Source: Burkholderia ubonensis (GTDB taxonomy: Bacteria; Pseudomonadota; Gammaproteobacteria; Burkholderiales; Burkholderiaceae). From it: DNA of 64,000 nt. Made by a program: the position numbers and the translations under genes. The notes below the pieces were generated by a model. The model did no database searches, was not told where the DNA came from, and saw only the letters and a list, made by a program, of their open reading frames with translations. How positions within the stretch are numbered: the first letter of the stretch is position 1; each line of letters starts with the position of its first letter. Location: positions 186,001 through 250,000 of the forward strand of contig NZ_CADFEB010000002.1 of the NCBI RefSeq assembly GCF_902833085.1, given 5' to 3'. This document shows positions 24,736 through 34,030 of this stretch, one piece after another.

Positions 24736-25329
24736 TCAGCCGATCGCGCTTGCGCCGCCCGCCGCGCACACATGAGAGAGCGCGGTGTTGAGCGCTTGTG
24801 CCTGGTTCGCGTCGTAGCGCGTCAGGGCCTTCCAGTTGGCGATGCTGCGCGCAAGCCGCATCTGGCAGTCGGGGGCGGCCCGCAGCGGCTCGACCTGCGC
24901 AAGCCCGGTCAGCATTGCCTGAGTGAGCCGGTCGAGCTTCGGGCGTGTGCTGGTCGCGAGATCGGGCGGCATGCCTTCGGGCGGCCGGGTTGCCCGCCAT
25001 GTCGCGAACAGTGCGTTCTGCACGTCCTTGCTGGCCGCGATCTGATCCTCGAAGAACCGCCGGGCGAATGCCGGATCGATGCCGGCCTGCGTCGCGCGCT
25101 TCTCGACGGACGCGAGCAGCGCCGCTTCACGCGGGCGATCCTCGATCGGCTTGCCGTTTGCCCATTTCCAGCGCGCGACCGGCTCGGCGAGCGCGAGGCG
25201 CTGAGAGGCAAGCGCGACGAGATTGGTCAGCGCCGTATCGTCGCCGTCGGCGGCGGCGATGCGTGGCGAGGAGAAGAGGGCGAGGCCGAGTGCGGCCGCG
25301 GCGAGGCCGGCGCGAATTGCGTGCTTCAT
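24736..25329 (-). CDS. aroQ: Secreted (gamma-class) chorismate mutase
   Basis: A 197-residue monofunctional AroQ-gamma enzyme that converts chorismate to prephenate in the periplasm. The signal peptide MKHAIRAGLAAAALGLALFSSP is followed by an all-helical fold. The pattern LVALASQRLALAEPVARWKW has the Arg and Lys of the active site, and DRPREAALLASV and FARRFFEDQIAASKDVQ match the family. Two Cys (CQMRLARS and SHVCAAGG) could form a disulfide, fitting export. In other bacteria such enzymes are linked to virulence or interaction with plants, but no partner gene is present here. Confidence 0.9.
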   Translation of the reverse strand: MKHAIRAGLAAAALGLALFSSPRIAAADGDDTALTNLVALASQRLALAEPVARWKWANGKPIEDRPREAALLASVEKRATQAGIDPAFARRFFEDQIAASKDVQNALFATWRATRPPEGMPPDLATSTRPKLDRLTQAMLTGLAQVEPLRAAPDCQMRLARSIANWKALTRYDANQAQALNTALSHVCAAGGASAIG

Positions 25330-25550
25330 TGGAACGAGCGGGAACCGGGCGAGCCGGAAGTGGAAAAACAGAAGAATAGACGAAGACAGTCGCGCGGCGT
25401 GGCGACGCGACAGAAGAATCAGCGGACGAACTGATCCGGCACCGTCAGGTCGTTGCGACCGGGGTGCGATGCGTAAGGCTGCGCAAACGCAGCGATGAAC
25501 CGCACGATATCGGCTTGCGGCACGTGGCGGTTACTGAGCGGAACGCTCGT

Positions 25551-25697
25551 TCACTTCGGCGAGTACAGCTTGTGCTGCTCGTCGAAGAACGCCCGCACGT
25601 GCTCGGGCAACTCGGCGAGGAACTCCACGCCAACGGGTTCCGGGTCCGGGCTCATCACTTGCTCCGGCGGTGGCATGCGGATCGGCTTTTCGTCCAT
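25551..25697 (-). CDS. Small conserved-type protein, 48 aa, with in-frame reading beyond its TGA
   Basis: The reading MDEKPIRMPPPEQVMSPDPE continues to a TGA after HKLYSPK. Its ATG at 25697 is preceded by GGAG. It is an acidic, Pro-rich N terminus followed by a short amphipathic helix (VEFLAELPEHVRAFFDEQHK), with no signal or membrane segment. After the TGA the same frame stays open for 43 codons with sensible residues (HVPQADIVRFIAAFAQPYAS, then HPGRNDLTVPDQFVR) up to a TGA at 25419-25421. Either the gene was longer and has acquired a nonsense codon, or a second small ORF follows. Confidence 0.55.
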   Translation of the reverse strand: MDEKPIRMPPPEQVMSPDPEPVGVEFLAELPEHVRAFFDEQHKLYSPK

Positions 25698-25894
25698 GAT
25701 CGTTTCTCCAACAGGTTCAATAATTATCAGCCTCGTGCTCAGATTTATGCCAGCAACGAATCGTTAGATTTTGTCTCTGTTGTATTCGCGGCACATGTGT
25801 TTACCCGCGCGCGCCGATACCCGCCTTACGGTCTGCGGAATCGGCGATGGCCGGGCTGCTTGCTATACTTGCGCGCACTTTTTCCTGGACCGCG

Positions 25895-26284
25895 ATGAAA
25901 CGAACGACGCGATGGATCGGCCTCGTCTGGCTGGCGCTGGTACTGAACGTACTGTCGCCCGTCGTCGGCTATGCGCGCATGGCGTCGAGCGGGTCGGGGG
26001 ATCTCGCGCTCGAACTGTGCAGCGCGGCAGGCGCCCGCCAGGTCGTGCTCACGCAGTCGGGGGACGATCGCAGTGCATCGTCGTTCGACCATGCGGGCGT
26101 GCCGCATTGCGTGTACTGCCCGGGCTTCGCCGCCAACGTCGCGCTCGGCGCAAGCCTGCCCGCGCTGCCGGGGTTCGTGCGGGCGTTCACGGTCCGCACG
26201 CCGGCCGCGTCTTTTCCCGTCGTCACGCGCAAGGGCATCCGTCTCGCCCAGCCGCGCGCTCCGCCTGAAATCGTCCCGATCTGA
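25895..26284 (+). CDS. cruR: DUF2946 protein; CruR-type copper-responsive upstream regulator
   Basis: A 129-residue protein with an N-terminal signal or membrane segment (WIGLVWLALVLNVLSPVVGY), a CxxC copper motif (HCVYC, Cys72 and Cys75) and a C-terminal RAPP motif (121-124, in QPRAPPEIVPI). This is the exact combination described for Bordetella pertussis CruR. There, copper sensed by the nascent chain's CxxC relieves ribosome arrest at RAPP and causes Rho-dependent termination before the TonB-receptor gene. The following 118 bp before the receptor gene has no ORF and is the expected place for such termination. Symbol and mechanism are by homology; I have not compared the sequences directly. 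Confidence 0.78.
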   Translation: MKRTTRWIGLVWLALVLNVLSPVVGYARMASSGSGDLALELCSAAGARQVVLTQSGDDRSASSFDHAGVPHCVYCPGFAANVALGASLPALPGFVRAFTVRTPAASFPVVTRKGIRLAQPRAPPEIVPI

Positions 26285-26402
26285 TTCCGCGCGCGCCTGA
26301 CGGCGCGCACCGCACGCGGCGCCGGCCGCGCGCCGCGCCGTTTCGTGCGCGCCGCGCCGCCGGCGTCCGGCGGCGTTCGATCACGTTTTCAGGAAACCTT
26401 CC
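26285..26402 (+). promoter_or_regulatory. Leader between the DUF2946 gene and the TonB receptor; possible Rho-dependent attenuator
   Basis: This 118-bp gap is almost entirely G and C (CGCGCGCCTGACGGCGCGCA near 26288-26310 is partly self-complementary) and has no T-tract terminator. In the CruR system the equivalent gap carries a copper-dependent Rho termination signal. The last part before the receptor has AGGAAACC (26391-26398), a good ribosome site. Confidence 0.4.
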
Positions 26403-28772
26403 ATGTCATTCATCGTTGCCGCGCGGCCGTCGCGCGGCCGGGCCGCGCTTGCCTGCGCGGCCGCTTTCGCATGGCCCGCCGCCTTTGCGGCGCAGCCGGA
26501 CGGCGGGCGCGCCGACCCGATCCAGGCGCCAGCCCCGCAGGCAAGCCGCGCCGCCGCGCCGGCGCCGACGGCAACCCCGCCCGCGCCGGTCGAGGCCGCC
26601 GCCGGCGACACGCTCACCGCCGTCAGCGTGACCGCGCAGCGGCAGTCCGTCGACTCCGACACGCCGGCTGTCATCGAATCGATCTCGCGCGACCGGATCG
26701 ACGCGCACACCAACGTCAACACCGAGGACGCGCTGAAGTACGCGCCGAACCTGATGGTGCGCAAGCGCTACATCGGCGACCGCAACGCGGTGTTCGCGGG
26801 GCGTGACTTCAACGAGCTGCAGAGCGCGCGCGGGCTCGTCTATGCCGACGGCTTGCTGCTGTCGAACCTGCTCGGTTCGAGCTATGCGTACCCGCCGCGC
26901 TGGTCGCTGATCCCGCCCGACGACATCGCGCGGGTCGACGTGCTCTATGGCCCCTTTTCCGCGCTGTATCCGGGCAACGCGATCGGTTCGACCGTGCTGC
27001 TCACGACCCGCCGGCCCGAACGGCTCGAGGCGTCGCTGTCGACGCAGTTCTTCACGCAGCGCTACCGCGACGGCTACGGGTTCGCCGACAGCTTGGGCGG
27101 CAACCACCAGACCGCGCGGATCGCGAATCGCGTCGGCCGTTTCTGGTTCGCGCTGTCGCTCGACCGCCTCGAAAACAACGGGCAGCCGATGCAGTATGCG
27201 AGCCCGAACGCGGGCTACAACCCGAAGCTCGGCCGCGCGGTGCCGGTCACCGGCGCCGCGGCCGACATCGGGCCGAACGGCAAGCCGCGCACGCTCGTCG
27301 GCGCGCAGTCGATCGAGCGCACCGAGCAGATCAGCGAGACGGTTCGGATGGGCTACGCGTTCACCGATCACGTCGACGCGACGCTTACGCTCGGCCACTG
27401 GGAGAACCACTACCGGCAGCACGGCGAAACCTTTCTGCGCGACGCGGCGGGCAACCCCGTGTACGGCGGCAACGTGTCGATCGGCGGGCAGAACATGACC
27501 GTCGCGCCGGGCGCGTTCGCGCCGCAGCGCGGCGACCAGGAGAACTGGCTGTACGCGCTCGGGCTGAACGCGCGGCTCGATTCCGGCTGGCGGCTCTCCG
27601 GCGTCGTGTCCGCGTACGACGTGTCGCGCGACGTGCTGCGCGCGGCGTCGACCGTGCAGGGCGGCCCGGGCACGCAGTTCCAGGGCGACGGCACCGGCTG
27701 GCGCACGCTCGACCTGAAGGCGGAAGCGCCGGAGGTGAAGGGGCATACCTTCACGTTCGGCTATCACTACGACAACTATTTCCTGCGCAACGTCACATTC
27801 AACACGGCCGACTGGCAGGCCGGGCCGACCACGTCGCTCGCGAGCGTCTATCGCGGCGACACGCGCACGCAGGCGCTGTTCGCGCAGGATGCGTGGCGCT
27901 TCGCGCCGGGATGGCTCGCGACGCTCGGCCTGCGCTACGAGCGCTGGGACGTTTACGGCGGCGCGCTCGGCAACGCGAGCGGTACGTTCGGCTATGCGGA
28001 TCGCAGCGCGAATGCGCTGTCGCCGAAAGTCGCGCTGCAGTGGGATGCGACGGACGTCTGGCGCTTCCGCCTGTCGTTCGCGACCGGCACGCGCTTCCCG
28101 ACCGTCGGCGAGATGTTCCAGGGCACGATCTCGAACAACGCGATCGTCAACAACAACCCGAACCTGCGGCCGGAAAAGGCGATCGACTGGGATTTCACGG
28201 CCGAGCGCGACGTCGGCGTCGGCGTCGTGCGCGCAAGCGTGTTCCAGAGCGACCTGCGAGACTCGATCTACAGCCAGACGACGGTGTCGGGCGCGTCGAC
28301 CGTCACGAACACCTCGAACGTCGATCGCGTCCGCGTGCGCGGCGTCGAACTGGCGTTCAGCGGCCAGAACGTCGGGCTGAAAGGGTTCGACGTCGATGCG
28401 AACGTATCGGCGAGCAATGCGCAGATCCTGTCCGACGCGGCGAACCCCGCGTATGTCGGCTCGCGGTTTCCGCGCATTCCGCGCATGCGCGCGAACCTGC
28501 TCGCGTCGTACCGCTTCGACGAGCACTGGCTCGCGAGCGTCGGCGTCCGCTATTCCGGGCGTCAGTTCAACACGCTCGACAACAGCGACGTGAATCCGGA
28601 CGTCTACGGCGGCACCAGTTCGTTTACGGTCGTCGACCTGAAGGCGCGCTACCGGTTCGACCGGCACTGGGTCGCATCGGTCGGCATCGACAATCTGACG
28701 GACCGCCGCTACTACGTGTTCCACCCGTATCCGGGCCGGACTTTCTTTGGAGAACTGAAATGGTCGCTGTGA
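26403..28772 (+). CDS. TonB-dependent outer-membrane receptor (copper-linked by context)
   Basis: A 789-residue receptor with signal peptide, a long Ala/Pro-rich spacer and a TonB-box-like start (DTLTAVSVTAQRQ). The plug domain follows (STPAVIESISRDRIDAHTNV to YGPFSALYPGNAIGSTVLLT), then a 22-strand beta-barrel to the C-terminal GRTFFGELKWSL. The family transports metal chelates or other scarce solutes with TonB energy. The upstream DUF2946/CruR-like gene suggests copper as substrate. It overlaps the next gene by 13 bases, so the operon is translationally coupled. Confidence 0.9.
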   Translation: MSFIVAARPSRGRAALACAAAFAWPAAFAAQPDGGRADPIQAPAPQASRAAAPAPTATPPAPVEAAAGDTLTAVSVTAQRQSVDSDTPAVIESISRDRIDAHTNVNTEDALKYAPNLMVRKRYIGDRNAVFAGRDFNELQSARGLVYADGLLLSNLLGSSYAYPPRWSLIPPDDIARVDVLYGPFSALYPGNAIGSTVLLTTRRPERLEASLSTQFFTQRYRDGYGFADSLGGNHQTARIANRVGRFWFALSLDRLENNGQPMQYASPNAGYNPKLGRAVPVTGAAADIGPNGKPRTLVGAQSIERTEQISETVRMGYAFTDHVDATLTLGHWENHYRQHGETFLRDAAGNPVYGGNVSIGGQNMTVAPGAFAPQRGDQENWLYALGLNARLDSGWRLSGVVSAYDVSRDVLRAASTVQGGPGTQFQGDGTGWRTLDLKAEAPEVKGHTFTFGYHYDNYFLRNVTFNTADWQAGPTTSLASVYRGDTRTQALFAQDAWRFAPGWLATLGLRYERWDVYGGALGNASGTFGYADRSANALSPKVALQWDATDVWRFRLSFATGTRFPTVGEMFQGTISNNAIVNNNPNLRPEKAIDWDFTAERDVGVGVVRASVFQSDLRDSIYSQTTVSGASTVTNTSNVDRVRVRGVELAFSGQNVGLKGFDVDANVSASNAQILSDAANPAYVGSRFPRIPRMRANLLASYRFDEHWLASVGVRYSGRQFNTLDNSDVNPDVYGGTSSFTVVDLKARYRFDRHWVASVGIDNLTDRRYYVFHPYPGRTFFGELKWSL

Positions 28773-30019
28773 AGTCGTTCGCGGCAGGCTGCGCGCTCTG
28801 GCTCGCGACGCTGTCGGTCGCCGGTGCGCATGAGGCGGCGAAGCCCGCCGATCCGCATGCCGCGCACATGGGCGCGCAGGCAGCGAGCGCGCCGCAGAAG
28901 CAGCCGCTCGCGACGGGCGCCGCGTTCGATGCGCGGCATCGGCTGTGGGTCGCGTGGGTGGAGGGCGAGCATGTGGTCGTCGCGCATTCCGACGACGCGG
29001 GCCGCACGCTGTCGGCGCCCGTCACCGTCAACGCGATGCCCGAGCCGGTCTATACGAGCGCCGAGAATCGCCCGAAGCTCGCGGCGAGCCCGGATGGTCG
29101 CGCGGTCTACGCATCATGGTCGATGCCGCTCGACGCGCCGTACACGGGGATGGTGCGCTTCTCGCGCTCGCTCGACGGCGGCGCGACGTGGAGCGTGCCG
29201 ATCACCGTGCACCGCGACCGGCAGATGATCACGCACCGCTTCGACATGATGACGGTCGACCCGGCGGGCCGGATCTATCTGGCGTGGATCGACAAGCGCG
29301 ACCTGGGCGCGGCGAAGGCGGCGGGGCAGGCATACGACGGCGCGGCCGTCTATTACGCGGTGTCGCGCGACGGCGGCGCGTCGTTCGAGCCCGAGCGCAA
29401 GGTCGCCGACCACACGTGTGAATGCTGCCGGATCGCGATGGCGATCGATCCGGCCGGGCGCGTCGAGGCCGCGTGGCGCAACGTATTTCCCGGGCAGATC
29501 CGCGATCACGCGCTCGCGGTGCTGCCCGCGTCGGCTGACGCGCCGGTCGCGCCGCTGCGCGCGACGTTCTCGAACTGGCACGTCGAGGCGTGTCCGGATC
29601 ACGGTCCGGCGCTCGCGATCACGGCCGACGGCACGCGTCATCTCGCGGGGTTCGGCGTCGTCGACGGCCGCGCCGACGTGTTCTATTCGCGGATCGGCGC
29701 CGACGGGCAGCCGCTCGGCGCCGCCTGGGCGTTCGGCGCGAATCCGGCCGTGCCCGGCGAGCAGGCGTCGCACGCGGCGCTCATCGCGCGCGGCGAAGTC
29801 GTGTGGCTCGCGTGGAAGGCGTTCGACGGCGACACGATGCAGATCAAGCTGCGCCGCTCGGACGATCGCGGCGCGCACTGGTCGGACCCGCGCGTGATCG
29901 CGTCGACGTCGGGCGCGAGCGACAACCCGCAACTGCTCGACGACGCGGGGCGTGTCTACTTGTCGTGGCGCACGCGCAATGACGGTTATCGCCTGATCGC
30001 GGTGGAGGGTGGGCAATGA
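28760..30019 (+). CDS. Periplasmic Asp-box (sialidase-like) beta-propeller with CxCC motif
   Basis: A 419-residue exported protein. The signal segment ends near VAGAHEAAK, and a His-rich start (DPHAAHMG) follows. Asp-box repeats typical of BNR propellers recur: SDDAGRTLS, SLDGGATWS, SRDGGASFE, SDDRGAHWS. A cysteine cluster HTCECCR (Cys220, 222, 223) is a good metal ligand set. The sialidase active-site Arg triad is not obvious, so neuraminidase activity is doubtful; metal binding is more plausible given the operon. ATG at 28760 overlaps the receptor gene. Family: exo-alpha-sialidase-like by fold only. Confidence 0.78.
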   Translation: MVAVKSFAAGCALWLATLSVAGAHEAAKPADPHAAHMGAQAASAPQKQPLATGAAFDARHRLWVAWVEGEHVVVAHSDDAGRTLSAPVTVNAMPEPVYTSAENRPKLAASPDGRAVYASWSMPLDAPYTGMVRFSRSLDGGATWSVPITVHRDRQMITHRFDMMTVDPAGRIYLAWIDKRDLGAAKAAGQAYDGAAVYYAVSRDGGASFEPERKVADHTCECCRIAMAIDPAGRVEAAWRNVFPGQIRDHALAVLPASADAPVAPLRATFSNWHVEACPDHGPALAITADGTRHLAGFGVVDGRADVFYSRIGADGQPLGAAWAFGANPAVPGEQASHAALIARGEVVWLAWKAFDGDTMQIKLRRSDDRGAHWSDPRVIASTSGASDNPQLLDDAGRVYLSWRTRNDGYRLIAVEGGQ

Positions 30020-30498
30020 AGCGGTGGTTCGTGCTGGCAACGCTCGCGGTCTGGTGCATGTCGGCGCTCGCGGGCGCGCTGCAGCCGCTGCGCGCCGTTG
30101 ACGTCGCGCGGCTGTTCGAGACCGCGCGCGAGCAACCGCTCGCGATCGAGATCTGGTCGCTCGACTGCGGCTACTGTCGCGAGAATGCCGCGCATCTCGT
30201 CGCGTGGCAGCGCCGTCACCGGGAGGTGCGCGTCGCGATGATCGCGATGGATGCGTACGACGAGAACGGCGCGGCGATCGAGCAGGCGCTCGTGCAGATG
30301 AACCTGCCGTCGCAGGTCGCGCAGTACGCGAACGCCGACGCGATGCCGGAACGCCTGCGCGCGGCGCTCGATGCGGGATGGCGCGGAGAACTGCCGCGCA
30401 CCGTGTGGATCGGCCGCGATGGCGTGCGCGACGCGCGCAGCGGACTGTTGACGCCTGCCGTGCTCGACGGCTGGCTGCGCGGGACGGGGCGTCGTTGA
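30016..30498 (+). CDS. Thioredoxin-like periplasmic protein (CxxC)
   Basis: A 160-residue protein with signal peptide MKRWFVLATLAVWCMSALAG and a thioredoxin-type active site CGYC (Cys51, Cys54) in IEIWSLDCGYCRENAAHLVA. The end PRTVWIGRDGVRDARSGLLT fits the cis-Pro and last strands of a thioredoxin fold. It starts in the ATGA overlap with the propeller gene. It probably keeps the CxCC cysteines of the propeller or the copper site reduced (inference from the operon). Confidence 0.82.
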   Translation: MKRWFVLATLAVWCMSALAGALQPLRAVDVARLFETAREQPLAIEIWSLDCGYCRENAAHLVAWQRRHREVRVAMIAMDAYDENGAAIEQALVQMNLPSQVAQYANADAMPERLRAALDAGWRGELPRTVWIGRDGVRDARSGLLTPAVLDGWLRGTGRR

Positions 30499-30583
30499 GA
30501 GAGAGGCGCGCGGCATTCGCGCCGCGCGCCGGTGAAGCGCACGCGCGCCCGCAGGCGCGCGTAGAGTGACGTCGAGCGGATCG

Positions 30584-30838
30584 TCAGGCCGCTCGCCTGA
30601 ACAGCCGGATCACGAACAGCAGGACCACCGCGCCGGCCACCGCGATGATCACGGAGCCGATGAAGCCGCTGCCGATATGGATGCCGAGCAACCCCGCGAG
30701 CCATCCGCCGATGACCGCGCCGACGATCCCGACGATGATGTCGACGATGAGCCCGAAGCCGCCGCCCTTGACGAGCACGCCGGCAAGCCAGCCGGCGATC
30801 GCGCCGATGATGAGCCACATTATCAAGCCATGAGTCAT
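30584..30838 (-). CDS. GlsB/YeaQ/YmgE-family stress-response membrane protein
   Basis: An 84-residue inner-membrane protein with three Gly-rich transmembrane helices: IMWLIIGAIAGWLAGVLVKG, IVDIIVGIVGAVIGGWLAGL and GFIGSVIIAVAGAVVLLFVI. It ends in a basic tail RLFRRAA. The Gly-rich pattern is that of the transglycosylase-associated family (GlsB/YeaQ). Its role is general envelope stress; biochemical function is unknown. The start MTHGLIMWLII at 30838 is preceded by GGAGAGGA on the minus strand. Confidence 0.9.
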   Translation of the reverse strand: MTHGLIMWLIIGAIAGWLAGVLVKGGGFGLIVDIIVGIVGAVIGGWLAGLLGIHIGSGFIGSVIIAVAGAVVLLFVIRLFRRAA

Positions 30839-31149
30839 GGTGATCCTCTCCTGGTAACGAGTCGATATGACCGGACGTCATGCGGGAGCCGCAACCCGGT
30901 ATGGGTGGCACGTCGATCTCGCAGCGCCGCCCACGCAATGTAGCGCGATAGACGGGTCGGAATCGTTAAGTAATGTTATGCACCCCGATCCGGATTTTCC
31001 AAGGAATTTGTCAGTGCAAAGCAGCACGTGGCGGGTGAAATGAGTCTGTAAGAAAGTGGGCGACGTGCGGGCGGCCGCATCGCGATTAGAAAGGAATGCG
31101 AAGCGATCGGCCATGCGCGGCCGATGCCGGAGTCACTGAGCGGGGACTG
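30839..31149. other. Non-coding stretch between two minus-strand genes
   Basis: No coding frame is supported. The left part is the promoter region of the GlsB-like gene. A perfect 7-bp stem ATCGGCC/GGCCGAT (31106-31112 and 31119-31125), 25 bp after the stop of the next gene and followed on the minus strand by a pyrimidine stretch, may be a weak terminator for that gene. Confidence 0.35.
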
Positions 31150-31488
31150 TTAGCGGGCCGCGTTCGTTGCTTTTGCGGCATCGCAGCGAACGATGCTCCC
31201 GAATGCAGCGTTCGCTATCCAGATCAGGCCGTACGTCCCGTGTATGTTGGTGTTCCTCAGGCCGTAGAGGTCCAACGTCCATTCGGAAGCGCGCAGCCCC
31301 CAGATCAAGGCGGCGCTGCTTGTTGCCGAGCCATCGACCAGGTCCGCCCATTTGGGCATGACATTCGACTGGCGGTAGTCGGCCGCGCAGAACGCTGGTC
31401 GCGCAACGCCATCGTCTGCGAGATGAGCCGTCGTGATCGCGGGGATGAGCAGCAGGCAGAGGCAAAGAACGCCTTGTATCTTGTTCAA
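31150..31488 (-). CDS. Hypothetical exported protein, 112 aa, adjacent to tRNA-Thr
   Basis: The protein starts MNKIQGVLCLCLLLIPAITT with a clear signal peptide. The mature part has two Cys (PAFCAADYRQ and SIVRCDAAKA) that could form a disulfide and the segment LIWGLRASEWTLDLYGLRNT. Base composition is less GC-rich than surrounding genes, suggesting recent acquisition. It lies 95 bp from tRNA-Thr and the region between holds only that tRNA's terminator. I recognise no family; mature length about 90 aa. Confidence 0.6.
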   Translation of the reverse strand: MNKIQGVLCLCLLLIPAITTAHLADDGVARPAFCAADYRQSNVMPKWADLVDGSATSSAALIWGLRASEWTLDLYGLRNTNIHGTYGLIWIANAAFGSIVRCDAAKATNAAR

Positions 31489-31543
31489 GGTGCCGTTCGC
31501 TGATTGGAGAGGGGGAGGCGACTTGTGTCAGTGCCTGGAAAGT

Positions 31544-31574
31544 AAAAAGGGCCTAGCCTTGCGGCTAAGCCCTT
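31544..31574 (-). terminator. Terminator of tRNA-Thr
   Basis: On the minus strand the stem AAGGGCTTAGCC/GGCTAGGCCCTT is followed by TTTTTACTTT (reverse of the run AGTAAAAAGG). It sits about nine bases past the tRNA 3' end. Confidence 0.75.
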
Positions 31575-31582
31575 GAATACTT

Positions 31583-31658
31583 TGGTGCCGGAGATAGGAG
31601 TCGAACCTACGACCTTCGCATTACGAATGCGCTGCTCTACCAACTGAGCTACACCGGC
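31583..31658 (-). tRNA. tRNA-Thr (anticodon CGT)
   Basis: The minus strand reads GCCGGTGTAGCTCAGTTGG, anticodon loop TTCGTAA (CGT), T-arm GGTTCGACTCC, and CCA encoded at 31583-31585. It is 76 nt long with a standard cloverleaf; one T-T mismatch is present in the acceptor stem. Confidence 0.95.
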
Positions 31659-31866
31659 AGCAGAGAAATGAAATTATATGGTGGAATCTTCGATCTTGGC
31701 AATAGGTTTTGCGAAAAATTTTTCAGCTTTTTTTCGGCTGCTTCGCAAAACCCCTGTTTCGACAGGTCTTCCGATTTCATTTCACCGCGATGTGGCCCCG
31801 TAGAGCCGCATCGCGAGGCGCGATTGTACGTGCGTCCTGCCCGCACGTCCAGTGCTGCAGTGCAAA

Positions 31867-32880
<1,014 letters not shown>

Positions 32881-32982
32881 GACAGACTCCGTGAGGCCAA
32901 ATGAATCCTTGAATTGCCCCAATTTTACCCGCCGCGCTCCTGGCCCCACGGGCTTTTTTCGTCCGGTTACACGGCCGGGCGG

Positions 32983-33915
32983 TCACATCAGTTCGATTTC
33001 CGGCAGCGCCACGGCGCACGTCGCACGCATCGTCGACACGAAGTCGGCCGCGTACGGCCGCGACGAAAACGTGGGCAGCGTAGCCGCATACAGCTCGCCG
33101 GACAGCGTCGCGCCGTCGCCGCGCAGCACGGGGCGCGCGCTCACGTAATGCTTGTCGAGATAGGTGGCGACCGCCCACAGCGGCAGCGCCGCGACGCCGC
33201 GCCGGCTCGCGACGAGCTGCAGGATCGCGACCGTCAGCTCCGACGTGCGTCGCTTCGGCGCGATGCCGGCCGGCACGAGGACCTGCCGCATGATGTCGAG
33301 CATCTCGTCGGGGACGGGGTAGGTGATCAGCGTCTCGGCGCGGAAATCGTCGGCGCAAAGCGCGGGCTTCGCCGCGAGCGGATGTGCGTTGCCGACGAGG
33401 CCGACGATCTGGAAGCGGAACAGCGGATGATAGTCGACCGCCTCGGCCGGGTCCGCCTCGGCGACGATCGCGAGATCCGCGCGGTCCTGGTGCAGCAGGC
33501 CGACCGGGTCCGCATGGAAGCCCGACACGATGTCGAGCTCGACTTCCGGCCAGCGCTGGCGGAACGCGTCCATCGCCGGCATCAGCCAGTCGAAGCAGGT
33601 ATGGCACTCGACGGCGATCCGCAGCGTGCCGCCCGTGCCCTGCGCGAGGCGCGCGATGTCGCGCTCGGTCTCCTCGATCGCGGGCACGACCTGCTCGGCG
33701 AGCGCGAGCAGCCGCTTGCCGGCCGGCGTAAACGTCAGCGGCGCCGACTTGCGCACGAACAGCGGCAAGCCGAAGTGCGCCTCCAGCGCCTTGAGCTGAT
33801 GCGACAGCGCCGACTGCGTGAGGCACAGGAACTGCGCGGCGCGCGACAGGTTGCCGGTGTCGCGCAGCGCGACCAGCGTCTGCAGATGACGGAATTCGAG
33901 CGGTGAGCGGATCAT
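32983..33915 (-). CDS. metR: MetR, LysR-family regulator of methionine synthesis
   Basis: A 310-residue LysR protein. The winged HTH (FRHLQTLVALRDTGNLSRAA, then QSALSHQLKALEAHFGLPLF) is followed by an effector domain with ECHTCFDWLMPAMDAFRQRW, the MetR homocysteine-binding region. It is divergent from metE, and a perfect MetR-type box lies between them. MetR with homocysteine activates metE and represses its own gene (family knowledge). Confidence 0.94.
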   Translation of the reverse strand: MIRSPLEFRHLQTLVALRDTGNLSRAAQFLCLTQSALSHQLKALEAHFGLPLFVRKSAPLTFTPAGKRLLALAEQVVPAIEETERDIARLAQGTGGTLRIAVECHTCFDWLMPAMDAFRQRWPEVELDIVSGFHADPVGLLHQDRADLAIVAEADPAEAVDYHPLFRFQIVGLVGNAHPLAAKPALCADDFRAETLITYPVPDEMLDIMRQVLVPAGIAPKRRTSELTVAILQLVASRRGVAALPLWAVATYLDKHYVSARPVLRGDGATLSGELYAATLPTFSSRPYAADFVSTMRATCAVALPEIELM

Positions 33916-33942
33916 CGGCGGACCCGCTTCGCGATGTAATGT

Positions 33943-33955
33943 TGAAAATTATTCA
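33943..33955. promoter_or_regulatory. MetR operator, TGAA-N5-TTCA
   Basis: The 13-bp sequence TGAA-AATTA-TTCA is a perfect match to the MetR consensus TGAANNNNNTTCA. It lies in the 115-bp metR-metE divergent region, 28 bp from the metR start. A second imperfect palindrome CGAAAAAACTTTCG (33965-33978) lies on the metE side and may be a second half-site. Confidence 0.8.
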
Positions 33956-34030
33956 TGGTCAATCGAAAAAACTTTCGTTTGAGTAATGATAAGGCAAATC
34001 CGATACTCGCTGGACTATTGGAGGATCGAG

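Noticed and set aside
28760..30019. True sialidase activity for the Asp-box protein
   Set aside because: Asp-boxes mark the propeller fold only; the Arg triad and the FRIP motif are not visible, and the operon points to metal handling.
31120..31140. Possible second copy of the tRNA-Thr 3' end
   Set aside because: Only eight bases (TGCCGGAG) match, too short to call an attachment site, although the adjacent 112-residue gene looks foreign.
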